From Taudactylus pleione (Eukaryota > Chordata > Amphibia > Anura > Myobatrachidae), in contig JAUIMM010000200.1 in the NCBI GenBank assembly GCA_031769625.1, positions 51,110,001-51,174,000 of the forward strand: a stretch of 64,000 nt of DNA. Direction: 5' to 3'. Both the position numbers and the translations under genes were made by a program. This document shows, piece by piece, positions 1-10,771 of the stretch; position 1 is the stretch's first letter; every line of letters starts with the position of its first letter. Below the pieces are notes generated by a model. It was given only the letters and a program-made list of their open reading frames with translations. It was not told the origin of the DNA and ran no database searches.

Positions 1-500
1 GATGCCGTGAAAAAAGGCCCAGCCAGAACAACCTCGGGGGCCCCATGCCCAAACGCTCACCCCAAAATAATTGTTGCTACCTAATAGTATGATGAAGACT
101 GTCATGGCTGCGTTCATGATGGCACCAGCAGGAACCAAATCACAGAGCAACACATGAATGTCCACACAGTCCCTAGGCATAATCCTCAGTGCATCAGATG
201 GCGCCGCACCAGACGTCTGATTGCTGGAGAAGTCAGGGGAAGCCGACACTGGGGTGAGTAATGGCCGATCCTAGGCTGCAACTTGACACCTTCAAAGACT
301 TCATGACTCTTCCCCTTCTCACATCTCTAACCTCATCACATGATAGACTCGTCCTCTTTGATCTGTCTCCGACCTAAGCATCTCCTCTGCTCTGTCAAAG
401 CGCACCTCTTCACTATTGCCTATCCTACCTTACCTGATACTACAACTCCACATCCTTTCCCCGCCCCAATAGTACCAATAGTCCATTTTCCTTAGACTAT
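1..500. other. Unassigned flank, possible LINE 3' coding remnant
   Basis: I recognise no gene here. Around 390-440 the + strand reads VKAHLFTIAYPTLP in one frame, which resembles the C-terminal end of L2-type LINE ORF2 proteins (a 'K-T/A-H-L-F-x-x-A-Y' pattern). This is a weak, short similarity from memory, and the rest of the stretch shows no motif. Confidence 0.2.
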
Positions 501-667
501 GGGGGAGATTAAATCTTGGAGAGAGATAAAGTGAAGAGAGATATAGTACCAACCAAACAGATTCTGAAATTTTTCTAGCACAGCCTGTAACATGACAAAA
601 GCTGATTGGTTTGTAATTGATCTCTCTCCACTTTATCTTTCTCCAAGATTTGGTAAATCTCTCCCTG
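501..667. mobile_element. Palindromic MITE (GGGGGAGATT... type)
   Basis: The two halves are inverted copies: the left reads GGGGGAGATT then TCTTGGAGAGAGATAAAGT, and the right returns as ACTTTATCTTTCTCCAAGA then AAATCTCTCCC, with a short spacer (CACAGCCTGTAACATG). The whole unit would fold into one long imperfect hairpin. It is related in layout and partly in sequence to the MITE at 4586-4752. No coding capacity. No clear target duplication could be fixed. Confidence 0.7.
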
Positions 668-680
668 TAAGCTCTCACAA

Positions 681-1048
681 CATGCTTACCGACTTTTAGC
701 TCCCTCCTTCCAGGAGGGAGCTGTCGGGCCTCCATGGTGGGGATCGTGTCGTGGCAAAAGGGGGCATGGGGTGTGACAGCGTGATTGCATCATTGTGACC
801 CCACCCCCTTTTCACAATGTCCATATTAATGATATAACGGCAATGTGAAGCAGGGGGGCGGGCCACGATGACGCGTTTCAGCGCAAATCGTGTCACCACA
901 CCCCTGCTGCCGGGGTTTATATTGTAATTGGGGGGGATGGCCAGACGGGTTGCCAGGGGCCAGGAGGCTTGCCTGCCTTTCCGGGGGCCGGGAGCAGCAC
1001 CCGATTTTCAGGAGGCTCCCAGCCAAATCGGGAGGGTAGGCCAGTATG
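681..1048 (-). mobile_element. hAT-like non-autonomous element, family Q (copy in reverse)
   Basis: Ends are CATGCTTACCGAC at the left and GGTAGGCCAGTATG at the right, and an 8-bp target duplication TCTCACAA lies at 673-680 and 1049-1056. An 8-bp duplication is typical of hAT elements. The interior (GCAGGGGGGCGGG, CGATTTTCAGGAGGCTCCC, and similar) is an inverted, diverged version of the family found at 10235-10639, 20827-21230, 26466-26872 and 60080-60410. Short open frames inside it are not conserved and are not genes. Confidence 0.8.
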
Positions 1049-1224
1049 TCTCACAAACAGAACAATGTCTAGCCTCTGCTCCCTGTCTGTACATCCTTAA
1101 TCAGCCTTGTTTGAACTCATTTTGACTTTATGGAGTGAATTCAGTTACAAGCTCTCTTCAATAATAAACATTAAGAACATGACAACACAAAACGCTCGCT
1201 CCGGGGCCCTACCCATATGCCGTG

Positions 1225-1660
1225 AGGCCCCACAATGAGCATACAGCCAAAATAGTGATTTTTAATTAATTACAAATTAACAGTAATTAATTTCAATTTC
1301 AAATTTTTTTAGTTGCCTCGGGCATGTTTTAATACGCTCGTATGTAAAATTTCACGATCTTGGCTTGTAAACTGTGGCGTTGTATAGAAAGTCAGAAGGA
1401 CAGAAATAGTATAAATAGTAGAGATAAGAAAGTTCTTAAATATCACCACTGGAGGCAGCATACAGCAGTACTGAGAGCAAGGCCCCACAATGAGCATCCA
1501 GTAAAAATTGTGGTTTTTAATTAATTAAAAATGAACAGTAATTCATTTTGATTTCAAATTTTTTTAGTTGTCTCGGCCGTGTTTTAATACGCTCATATGT
1601 AAAATTTCACGATCTTGGCTTGTAAACTGTGGATTTGCATAGAAAGACAGAAGGACAAAT
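1225..1660. repeat. Two-copy direct repeat, period about 255 bp
   Basis: AGGCCCCACAATGAGCAT occurs at about 1230 and 1481. Each copy is followed by the same order of landmarks: TTTTTAATTAATTA, TTTCAAATTTTTTTAGTTG, TTTTAATACGCTC, AAATTTCACGATCTTGGC and AGTCAGAAGGACAG or AGACAGAAGGACAA. The copies differ by scattered substitutions and are therefore old. No coding potential; the source of the repeat is not recognised. Confidence 0.75.
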
Positions 1661-1836
1661 TTTTGCTGTTATATAGTAGATGATTTGTACTCTTGACTGC
1701 CCCCTGCTGATTAGTTTTGTTGCACCTTATAAATAAACATTGAAGATGATAATGATGATCCAAAACCTTTGTATCCGAATCATGACACGTCCTCAGTTTC
1801 TCATCTCTTCATGTGAAAACCAGCATATTACTTGGG

Positions 1837-2015
1837 GAGATTTATCAAGCATTCTAAAGAGTACAAGTGGAGGTGTTACTCGTAGTAACCAATCAGCTTC
1901 TAGCTATCATTTTATAGAATGTACTAGATAAATGATAGCTGGAATCTGATTGATTGATTACTATCGGCAACAACTTCACTTGTCCTCTTTACAAGTGAGT
2001 ATAAATCTCTCCCTA
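1837..2015. mobile_element. Palindromic MITE (GGGGAGATTTATC... type)
   Basis: Left arm GGGGAGATTTATCAAG and AGAGTACAAGTGGAGG are mirrored by ACTTGTCCTCTTTACAAGTG and ATAAATCTCTCCC on the right. A middle 'TAGTAACCAATCAGCTTCTAGCTATCA' block is also mirrored by TGATAGCTGGAATC and GATTACTAT. It is a single-hairpin MITE without coding capacity. The target duplication is not clear. Confidence 0.65.
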
Positions 2016-2169
2016 ATAAGTTACACACAATTTAGATTCTCTGTACACTCTAAATACTATTCAAAGTCCTTATTAAATCAAACTGTATATTGTTTTCCCA
2101 TGTGTAATATAGTGGTTTAGAGGAACAATGGAGAATATATTTGCCATTGTACCAGTAAATGCACTGTTA

Positions 2170-2507
2170 TGGTGCATACACACGGTCAGATTTTTCCTTC
2201 AGATATGAACGATAACGATTTAAAAATCGTTCAGTCGTTCATATCTGAAGGAAAATCTGACATATCTGACATGCCTGAACGATGGACGATCAACGATGCG
2301 CGTTCCCGTTTGTCAGATAACGATATCTGACATCTGATGGGTTTGCAGTCAGACTTGGACGATTCCATTCATTTTAATGCAGGCAAAAATCGTTCAATCG
2401 TTCAACTCGTTCAAATCGTTCAAAACTTTGGTAAAATCGTTCAAATCGTTCAATCGTTCAGTCGTTCATCTGACAAGTCTGACAAGTCTGACCGTGTGTA
2501 CGCTCCA
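2170..2507. mobile_element. Chained-hairpin MITE, family F
   Basis: The termini are inverted (TGGTGCATACACACGGTCAG and CTGACCGTGTGTACGCTCCA) and are flanked by a 3-bp duplication TTA (2167-2169 and 2508-2510). Inside is a near-perfect hairpin whose arms are GGTCAGATTTTTCCTTCAGA and its complement, then a second tract of short AATCGTTCA-type direct repeats (about 2388-2470). The TTA duplication resembles PIF/Harbinger targets. No coding capacity. Confidence 0.75.
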
Positions 2508-2763
2508 TTAGCCTGTTGAAGTGTGTGTAATAAAGCAGAGGTCTGGGAAAATGGCCAAATAAAACATAACATGCCGTGTATATTGGCTTCATTCACACCT
2601 AAACTTTTTTTCTTTTATTTTTTTCAACTGAAATAAAACTTCTTTTTTTTTTTAACAAACTTTTGTTGTTATTGTTACAGGAGAACAACCTGCATAGTAT
2701 ATTGCTTGTGCCTGTGACTCTATATAGGACTAGCAGTCTTAGCAAATTAGTGGTGCTCTCTAT

Positions 2764-3312
2764 GGCCCTCTTTCAGAGCCGTATGCTCTGAGCAGAGCGC
2801 ACGCTCTGAATGAGGGCCGCCCTCCATAATAATGGAGCGTCCTCCTGGATGCTCGTATAGCTGTGGGTCACCACCCACAGCATATACGAGCGTGCAGTTT
2901 GATGGCCACGATGGTCGTGACCATCGCGACCATCGAAACTGCGAGCCGGAGCCTGCGGTTGAGTTTTTCAACCGCAAGGCCCGGAGTGATTTTGGCTCTA
3001 TCAGAGCCAAAATCACTCCCACTGACATCACTAGTGATGTCAGTGGGCCGGCTTCTGATGGTAGGCGTTCCCTTGGGAACGCCCCCGTCAGGGAGGCATG
3101 CCCCCGGCACGCCCACCAAAGGGGGCGTGCTGTCAATCAGCATCTACAGCACGCCCCCTTTGATCAGACACAACGAGCGAAGGAAAGTCCTTCGCTCGTC
3201 GCATCTGGCGCATGCGCACGACGGAGCTCCCTCCGTCATGCGCATGCTCAGTGCAGACCATCGACCCACTTGCGAGCGGACAGCCGCTCGCGAGTGGGTC
3301 TGAATCAGGCCC
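2764..3312. mobile_element. Chained-hairpin MITE, family A, copy 1
   Basis: Flanked by TAT at 2761-2763 and 3313-3315, with ends GGCCCTCTTTCAG and CTGAATCAGGCCC. Almost the whole length consists of successive short palindromes: TCGTATAGCTGTGGGT with its complement, GGTCGTGACCATCGCGACC, GAGTGATTTTGGCTCT with its complement, CCCACTGACATCACTAGTG with its complement, GCGTTCCCTTGGGAACGC, AAAGGGGGCGTGCTGT with its complement, ACTTTCCTTCGCTC-type arms, and ACCCACTTGCGAGCGG with its complement. Long open frames across it on both strands are by-products of the palindromes. Confidence 0.85.
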
Positions 3313-3489
3313 TATGACATTTTAAAGTGACAAATTTCAAAAACACCTTCCAGCATTTTAATGAAGTGCTTCTTGTGATGGGCAAGGTTTATTGATCTGT
3401 AAAACAATGGTACACCCAGGTATATTACACAGGCCGCATCTTAACAATGTAGTCATTGCAACTTTATGTTTAACTGCTGGGCAATATTA

Positions 3490-4352
3490 TACCCCTTTTA
3501 CACCGGAGCTAAAACCCGGGTTATAGCAGGGTTAATCCGGGCAGCTCCCTGGTGTAAAAGGGGAGAGGGTTGGATCGAGTGACCCGGCAATCCAACCCAG
3601 GTAAATAGCAGGGTTTAACACGGGCGTAGCCCGTGAAACCCTGCTGTGAAAACAGCGCACTCCGGGTCACGATGACCTGGAGTGCGCTGCTAGCCGGCCG
3701 ATTGGCCCGGCTTCAGTGGCGCTTGGAGATGACATCATCTCCAAGCGTCCACTTTCACGCCGGGAAAGCCGGGTCTATGCAGACCTGACTCCAGTGTGAG
3801 CGGCGTTGACTCGGGAATATCCCGAGTCGGCGCCGGCTAAATTCCGGGTCTGATCTGGATAGGAACTCTGGGTCTCATTCAGCCCGCTCGTGAGCGCAGG
3901 ACGCTCGCAAGCGGGTCAATGGTGCCCTAATGCGCATGCGCATGACGGAGGGAGCTGTCGCTATGGGTCTCGCACCAAAGGGGGCGTGCTGTCGATGGTG
4001 ACTGACAGCACGCCCCCTTTGGTGGGCGTGCCGGGGGAGTTGCTGCCCAGACGGAGGCATTCCCATGGGAACGCCTTCCATCTGGGTCCGGCCCCACTGA
4101 CATCACTAGTGATGTCAGTGGGAGTGCTTTTGGCTCTAATAGAGCCAAAAGCACTCCTGGGGTAGGGTCTCATCGCAAGCCCGATGGTCGCGATGGTCTT
4201 GACCATCGCGACCATCTTTTTGGCCGCTCGCATAAGCTGTGGGTAGGAGGGCCCTGATTCAGAGCGAGCGCTCTGGTCAGAATGTCCGGCTCTGAATCAG
4301 GCCCTCTGTTCCAACTCCGGGTCAGACCCGGAATTTTGGTGGAAAAGGGGTA
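3490..4352. mobile_element. Chained-hairpin MITE, family B, split by a family A insertion
   Basis: Ends TACCCCTTTTACACC and GGTGGAAAAGGGGTA are inverted and flanked by TTA (3487-3489 and 4353-4355). Internal hairpins include AGCAGGGTTTAACACGGGC with its complement, GCGCACTCCGGGTCA with its complement, CTTGGAGATGACATCATC-type arms, and GACTCGGGAATATCCCGAGTC. Its terminal hairpin (AATTCCGGGTCTGATCTGGA up to GGAAC) is split by family A copy 2 and resumes at 4305 with TCTGTTCC... CAGACCCGGAATT. No coding capacity. Confidence 0.85.
3870..4304. mobile_element. Chained-hairpin MITE, family A, copy 2 (nested)
   Basis: Bounded by TCT at 3867-3869 and 4305-4307, with ends GGGTCTCATTCAG and CTGAATCAGGCCC. 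Internal palindromes are shared with copies 1 and 6: the AAAGGGGGCGTGCTGTC pair, GGCATTCCCATGGGAACGCC, CCCACTGACATCACTAGTG with its complement, AGTGCTTTTGGCTCTA with its complement, GGTCGCGATGGTCTTGACC, and the terminal GATTCAGAGCG arms. Removing it restores GGAAC-TCT-GTTCC, so the target was the loop of a family B hairpin. Confidence 0.85.
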
Positions 4353-4582
4353 TTATTCTGTTGCTTTAACCACTTTACTGACGATTTTTCTGGCAAAACC
4401 GGTCAGACATTGCCGGGGCCACAGGAGCGTCCGGGGTGTCAGAGAAGATTCGTTCTGCACATGTTTCAAACAAATTTCTGCTTCAAAAACACAGCAGGGT
4501 GGTGCGGTCGCACCTTGTCAGCTGAAGCACAGTTGGCTGCATTTGCATCCCATACGACAATGTCAGTTAAGTGATGCAGGGG

Positions 4583-4752
4583 TCTATTCACTAAGCCTTG
4601 GAGAAAGATAAATTGGACAGAGATAAAGTACTAACCAATCAACTCCTAACTGTCACTTTACAGGCTGTTAGAAAAAAGACAGGAGCTGATTGGTTGGTAC
4701 TTTATCCCTCTCCACTTTATCTCTCTGCAAGACTTAGTGAATAGGCCCCTAA
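4583..4752. mobile_element. Palindromic MITE (GGGGYCTATTCACTAAG type)
   Basis: The left end GGGGTCTATTCACTAAG with TTGGAGAAAGATAAA is mirrored by TTTATCTCTCTGCAAG and CTTAGTGAATAGGCCCC. The interior arms ACTAACCAATCA-CTCCTAACTG and GACAGGAGCTGATTGGTTGG are also inverted. One long hairpin, no coding capacity. It shares the interior 'GAGATAAAGTACCAACCAATCAG' theme with the MITE at 501-667. Confidence 0.75.
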
Positions 4753-5049
4753 GTGAATAATATTTCCTTTTGTGTCTGCAGAATAATTCTCTACATTATT
4801 AGTTAGATTTATTGTGTATTATGTAAAATGTGTTGGTGTAATGAATACAACTTGCAAAACAATATTTTTTCATTCTTTTTTTGTCACTGCCATTATTATT
4901 TATGTTAAAAGAACACCATTCTGATATTTTCCCTTAATAATATCTCAATCTTGTTCTCTTTATCCCCAAGTAAGTTAGTCATATGGTTTATCTGTACATT
5001 CTTGCACTTCTGCTGTCATTAATCATTTACTTATTTTTAAATCCTACAG

Positions 5050-5168
5050 ATAATCATATACTGGGAGAGAGTGAGGGGCTGTATACACCTTCAGCTTCTG
5101 TAATAGCAGAGCTTGGAGAAGAAGCATTTGCTCAGCACAATCAGAGAAGCCTAACAACAAGCCTGGTT
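5050..5168 (+). CDS. mertk: MERTK-like receptor, exon 2, 5' part (exon interrupted by transposon)
   Basis: A strong acceptor (TTATTTTTAAATCCTACAG, ending at 5049) precedes an open frame in phase 1, so 5050-5051 complete a split codon. It encodes about 39 residues, from NHILGESEGLYTPS to SLTTSLV, and stops at the hAT target site. The sequence resumes in the same frame at 28012 (PDIQLTQ...). With the distal part the exon is 361 bases, and its 3' phase matches exon 3. This segment corresponds to the poorly conserved linker between signal peptide and first Ig domain, so homology here is inferred from position, phase and the target-duplication join rather than residue matches. Exon 1 is not recognised in the window. 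Confidence 0.6.
5161..5168 (+). repeat. Left target-site duplication of the 22.8-kb hAT block
   Basis: GCCTGGTT, identical to 28004-28011. It is immediately followed by CAGTGGCGGGCTGG, the presumed left terminus. The 8-bp length fits hAT transposition. Confidence 0.85.
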
Positions 5169-5655
5169 CAGTGGCGGGCTGGGCCGGGGGGCAGGGTGCC
5201 ATCTGCCCCCCGGGCCGCTACTATATCAGTCCTTGGGGGCCGCCATCTGCCTGCAGCCGAACGCTGATAGAATGGCTGGAGACAGGCAGAGGATGTTGCT
5301 GGGCCACCCACTCCATTTGTGTTACTCACATAATGGAGCCAGAGCCGGATTAAGGAGGGGGCACAGGGGTAGATGATAAGTGCCCCCGTGCCCTCCCTTT
5401 CGCCGAAGCCTCCACCCCAGCCCTTGATCGCAGATAAACTAAAGCCAAGCGCAGCAATCATCTGATTCTGAGACAGAATTACACTGAAGAAATGAATGCT
5501 GGAGGCGGAATCCTAGTAGGGGGCGGAGTTACACGACACTGGAGCAGGGCCAGGAGCAGCATGATGGGAGAGAGCATGGAGGAGCTGCAGCCAGTAAAGT
5601 TACGGTAACCGTAAAGTTACAGTGGTAGAGTTTAATGTAAGTGGGAGGGAGAACA
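5169..5655 (+). repeat. Block P, left-end segment, copy 1
   Basis: This begins at the hAT left terminus and includes GGGCAGGGTGCCATCTGCCC, AGACAGGCAGAGGATGTTGC, CAGAGCCGGATTAAGG and a CATGATGGGAGAGAGCATGG tail leading into the minisatellite. A near-identical second copy starts at 7066, 1,897 bases downstream. A diverged relative of its first ~90 bases lies at 38656. Confidence 0.75.
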
Positions 5656-6701
5656 CTAATGTCTATATGTATATATGTGACAAGTGTGTGATTGTATGTA
5701 TTTGTGACTGTGATGCCTGTATGTTTGCATGTATGTGACTGTGATGTCTGTATGTATATAACATGTGTATGTGACTATGTGATGACTGTATGTATGTGTG
5801 TATGTATGTATATAACTATGCATGTATATGTCAATATGTGATGACTGTATGTATGTGTGTATGTATGTATACAACTGCATGTATATGTGAATATGTGAAG
5901 GATATGTATGTAACTATGTATATGTGACTATGTGATGACTGTATGTATGTAACTGTATGTGTATGTGACTGTGATGACTGTATGTATGTGTGTATGTATG
6001 TATGTATACAACTATGCATGTATGTGTGACTGTCTGATGACTGTATGTATGTGTGTATGTATGTATACAACTATGCATGTATATGTGAATATGTGATAAC
6101 TGTATGTATATGTGACCATGTGATGACTGTATGTATGTAACTGTATGTATATGTGACTATGTGATGACTGTATGTATGTAAGTGTGACTATGTGATGACT
6201 GTATGTATGTGTGTATGTATGTATGTATACAACTATGCATGTATATGTGACTATGTGATGACTATATGTATGTGTGTATGTATGTATGTATACAACTATG
6301 CATGTATATGTGAATGTGATGACTGTATGTATGTGTGTATGTATGTATACAACTATGCATGTATATGTGACTATGTGATGACTGTATATATGTAACTGTA
6401 TGTATGTGTGACTATGTGATGCCTGTATGTATGCATATATGTGTATCTGACTGTATGTATGTGTGTGTGACTATGTGATGACTGTATGTATGTGTGTATG
6501 CATGTATGTGACTATGTATGTAGGTATGTGTGACTATGTGATACCTGTTTGTATCTGTGTGACGGTGATGTATGTGTGACTATGTGATGAGTATGTATAT
6601 ATGTGTGTGATAATTTTGTATGAATAAATGTGACTGCACATATATGTGTGTGACAGTATGCATGAGTATAAGTGTGTTACTGCATATCTGTGTGACAGTA
6701 T
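5656..6701. repeat. TATG-rich minisatellite tract 1
   Basis: Irregular tandem array built on modules such as TATGTGACTATGTGATGAC, TGTATGTATGTAACTG and TGTATACAACTATGCATG, joined in variable order with a basic period of roughly 40-60 bases. Its strong TATG bias makes long spurious open frames on the - strand (poly Tyr-Ile-His-Thr). Not coding. Confidence 0.85.
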
Positions 6702-7037
6702 GGGCGGAATTCAATTGATTCCAGCCCCCTTCGTGTCCGACGGAGCGATTCAATTGTTGCTCCTGTCGGGCGCGATCAGCTGCCAGTGCGCCATTTCAGC
6801 TCGCAGCCCCAGGGGTGTGCCAGCTGAAATGGGCGAAAAGTGTCCTGTTTGAGCGCCCAAACGGCACTTTTCCTGATCACATCCAGCACTTTGATTGGGG
6901 GAAGCCGATTTACGCGACTAAACCCGACCACTTTGGGCGCGATCAGCACGAAAAGTAGCAATAATTGAATAGTGCCCCGCGATCACTCGTCACATTAGAC
7001 GGGAGAACCGGACCGCTAAAACAATTGAATACCGCCC
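6702..7037. mobile_element. MITE N, copy 1 (GGGCGGAATTCAATTG ends)
   Basis: Ends GGGCGGAATTCAATTG and CAATTGAATACCGCCC are inverted and flanked by TAT, although the host is itself TATG-rich. Interior palindromic pairs include GCCATTTCAGCTC with CAGCTGAAATGGG, and AAAGTGTCCTGTTTG with AAACGGCACTTTT. Three further copies lie in the block (9892, 20483, 26122). The 3-bp duplication and ATTCAAT-type ends suggest a Harbinger-like non-autonomous family. Confidence 0.8.
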
Positions 7038-7054
7038 TATGTATTCATACTTGT

Positions 7055-7550
7055 CAAGCCTGGTTCAGTGGCGGGCTGGGCCGGGGGGCAGGGTGCCATC
7101 TGCCCCCCGGGCCGCTACTATATCAGTCCTTGGGGGCCGCCATCTGCCTGCAGCCGAATGCTGATAGAATGGCTGGAGACAGGCAGAGGATGTTGCTGGG
7201 CCACCCGCTCCATTTGTGTTAATCACATAATGGAGCCAGAGCCGGATTAAGGAGGGGGCACAGGGGTAGGTGATAAGTGCCCCCGTGCCCTCCCTTTCGC
7301 AGAAGCCTCCCCCCAGCCCTTGATCGAAGATAAACTAAAGCCAAGCGCAGCGATCATCTGATTCTGAGACAGAATTACACTGAAGAAATGAATGCTGGAG
7401 GCGGAGTCCTAGTATGGGGCGGAGCTACACGGCACTGGAGCACGGCCAGGAGCAGCATGATGGGAGAGAGCATGGTGGAGTTGCAACCAGTAAAGTTACA
7501 GTGGTAGAGTTTAATGTAAGTGGGAGGGAGAACACTAATGTCTATATGTA
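7055..7550 (+). repeat. Block P, copy 2, with a duplicated piece of MERTK flank
   Basis: It is near-identical to 5169-5655. Before the element end it also carries CAAGCCTGGTT (7055-7065), the host sequence left of the original insertion. This shows that a 1.9-kb segment spanning the insertion edge was duplicated in tandem after insertion. The copy lacks the GGTAACCGTAAAGTTAC duplication present near the end of copy 1. Confidence 0.75.
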
Positions 7551-9891
7551 TATATGTGACAAGTGTGTGATTGTATGTATTTGTGACTGTGATGCCTGTA
7601 TGTATGGATGTGACTATGTGATGTCTGTATGTATATAAAATGTGTATGTGACTATGTGATGACTGTATGTATGTATGTATATAACTATGCATGTATATGT
7701 GACTATGTGATTGTATGTATGTGTGTATGTATCTATACAAGTATGCATGTATATGTGAATGTGATGACTGTATGTGTGTATGTATGTATACAACTATGCA
7801 TGTATATGTGAATGTGATGACTGTATGTATGTGTGTATGTATGTATACAACTATGCATGTATATGTGACTATGTGATGACTGTATGTATGTGTGTATGTA
7901 TATGTGAATGTGATGACTGTATGTATGCAACTGTGACTATGTGATGACTGTATGTATGTAACTGTATGTATATGTGACCATGTGATGACTGTATCTATAT
8001 GTGAATGTGATGACTGTGTGTATGTAACTGTATGTATATGTGACTATGTGATGACTGTATGTACGTAACTGTATGTGTATGTGACTATGTGATGACTGTA
8101 TGTATGTATGTATGTATGTATACAACTATGCATGTATATGTGACTATGAGATGACTGTATGTACATGTGTATGTATGTATACAACTATGCATGTATTTGT
8201 GAATGTGATGACTGTATGTATGTGTGTGTATGTATGTATACAACTATGCATGTATATGTGAATATGTGATGACTGTATGTATGTAACTGTATGTATATTT
8301 GACTATGTGATGACTGTATGTATGTAAGTGTATGTGTATGTGATGACTGTATGTATGTAACTGTATGTATGTGTGTATGTATGTATACAACTATGCATGT
8401 ATATGTGACTATGTGATGACTGTGTATGTGTGTATGTATGTATACAACTATGCATGTATATGTGAATGTGATGACTGTATGTGTGTATGTATGTATACAA
8501 CTATGCATGTATATGTGAATGTGATGACTGTATGTATGTGTGTATGTATGTATACAACTTTGCATGTATATGTGAATATGTGATGACTGTATGTATGTAA
8601 CTGTATGTATATGTGAATATGTGATGACTGTATGTATGTAACTGTATGTATATTTGACTATGTGATGACTGTATGTATGTAACTGTATGTGTATGTGACT
8701 ATGTGATGACTGTATGTATGTAACTGTAAGTGTATGTGACTGTGATGACTATGTATGTGTGTATGCATGTATACAACTATGCATGTATATGTGAATGTGA
8801 TGACTGTATGTGTGTATGTATGTATACAACTATGCATGTATATGTGACTATGTGATGACTGTATGTATGTGTGTATGTATATGTGAATGTGATGACTGTA
8901 TGTATGTAACTGTATGTATATGTGACTATGTGATGACTGTATGTATGTAACTGTATGTGTATGTGACTATGTGATGACTGTATGTATGTATACAACTATG
9001 CATGTATATGTGACTATGTGATGACTGTATGTATGTGTGTATGTATGTATACAACTATGCATGTATATGTGAATATGTGATGACTGCATGTATGTATGTG
9101 TGTATGTATGTATGCAACTATACATGTATTTGTGAATATGTGATGACTGTATGTATATGTGAATATGTGATGACTGCATCTATGTAACTGTATGTGTATG
9201 TGACTGTGATGACTGTATGTATGTAACTGTATGTGTATATGACTGTGATGACTGTATGCATGTGTGTATGTATGTATACAACTATGCATGTATATGTGAC
9301 TATGTGATGACTGTATGTATGTGTGTATGTATGTATACAACTATGCATGTATATGTGAATATGTGATGACTGTATGTATATGTGAACATGTGATGACTGT
9401 ATGTATGTAACTGTATGTATATGTGAATATGTGATGACTATATGTATGTAACTGTATGTACATGTGACTATGTGATGACTGTATGTATGTGTGTTTGTAT
9501 GTATGTATACAACTAAGCATGTATATGTGACTATGTGATGACTGTATGTATGTAACTGTATGTATGTGTGACTATGTGATGCCTGTATGTATGCATATAT
9601 GTGTATGTGACTGTATGTATGTGTGTGTGACTATGTGATGACTATGTATGCGTGTATGCATGTATGTGCATGTGATTATGTATGTAGGTATGTGTGACTA
9701 TGTGATGCCTGTTTGTATGTATGTGTGACGGTGATGACAGTATGTATGTGTTACTATGTGATGACTATGCACGTGTGTGACTATGTGCATGTGTATGATA
9801 ACTTTGTATGAATAAATGTGACTGTATACATATACGTGTGTGACAGTATGCATGAGTATAAGTGTGTTAACGCATATCTGTGTGACAGTAT
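7551..9891. repeat. TATG-rich minisatellite tract 2
   Basis: Same modules as tract 1 over 2.3 kb, with units such as TGTATACAACTATGCATG, TATATGTGAATGTGATGAC and TGTATGTATGTAACTG. There is no embedded gene. The end (AAGTGTGTTAACGCATATCTG) matches the ends of tracts 4 and 5 just before the next MITE N copy. Confidence 0.85.
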
Positions 9892-10226
9892 GGGCTGAAT
9901 TCAATTGACTCTAGCGCCCTTCGCGCCCGACAGAACGATTCAATTGTTTCTCCTTTCGGGCGCTATAAGCTGCCAGTGCGCCATTTCAGCTCGCAGCCCC
10001 AGGAGTGTGCCAGCTGAAATGGGCGAAAAGTGTCCTCTTTGGGCGCCCAAACGTCACTTTTCGTGATCACATCCAGCACTTTGATTGGGGAAGCCGATTT
10101 ACGCGACTAAACCCGACCACTTTGGGCGCGATCAGCACGAAAAGTAGTAACAATTGAATAGCGCCCCGCGATCACTCGTCACTTTAGATGGGAGAACCGG
10201 ACTGCTAACACAATTGAATACCGCCC
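9892..10226. mobile_element. MITE N, copy 2
   Basis: Starts GGGCTGAATTCAATTG and ends CAATTGAATACCGCCC, flanked by TAT. Near-identical to the copy at 20483-20818, which agrees with duplication of the whole unit rather than separate insertions. Confidence 0.8.
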
Positions 10227-10234
10227 TATGTATT

Positions 10235-10639
10235 CATACTTGTCTACCCTCCCGATTCGGCCAGCAGCCTCCCGAAAATCTGGTGCTGCTCCCAGCCCAC
10301 TGGGAAGGCAGGCAAGCCTCCTGGCCCCCAGTGATGTGTCCGCACCCCCCCTCCGCAGTTAAAAGTATAATCCCCAGCAGCGGGGAGGCGGTGATGCGAT
10401 TCACGCTGAATCGCGTCATCATGGCTCCGTCCCCTGCTGCACAATGTCATTAATGTCTGTAATGTGAAGAGGGGGCAGAGCCGCGATGACACGATCACGC
10501 TGTCACAGCCCCATGCTCTGCCCCAATGATGCGTCAGTTGTGGGCCCCGCCTCCTTTGACAGCATCACGCCTCCTGCTGTGTAAGCCGAAAGCACCCTCC
10601 CAGAAGGTGGAAGCTAAATGTCGGCAAGCCTGATGTATG
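10235..10639 (+). mobile_element. hAT-like element Q, copy 2
   Basis: Begins CATACTTGTCTACCCTCCCG and ends near GTCGGCAAGCCTGATGTATG. Interior landmarks are GGAAGGCAGGCAAGCCTCC, CAGCAGCGGGGAGGCGG, GATGACACGATCACGCTGTC and GAAGGTGGAAGCTAAATG. Family assignment rests on the 8-bp duplications seen around the copies at 681-1048 and 60080-60410. This copy is near-identical to 20827-21230. Confidence 0.75.
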
Positions 10640-10771
10640 TGTGGCTATGTGTACAACAGTACGTATGTAACTATATGTGACTATATGTGTATGTATATGT
10701 GTAGCTATGTGTACAACAGTACGTATGTAAATATATGTGACTATATATGTATGTGTATATGTGTACTACTC
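10640..10771. repeat. GTACGTATGTAA short tandem repeats, unit 1
   Basis: Tandem ~65-base units (GTGTGGCTATGTGTACAACA, GTACGTATGTAACTATATG, TGACTATATGTGTATG). They are a distinct higher-order variant of the TATG minisatellite and continue on the other side of the family A element at 11166-11300. Equivalent tracts: 21231-21420 and 26873-27079. Confidence 0.7.

Noticed and set aside
2832..3317. 161-codon and overlapping frames on both strands in family A elements (also 10747-11127, 21398-21778, 35737-36177)
   Set aside because: GC-rich serial palindromes produce open frames on both strands at once. The frames are not maintained between copies, and indels and truncations shift them.
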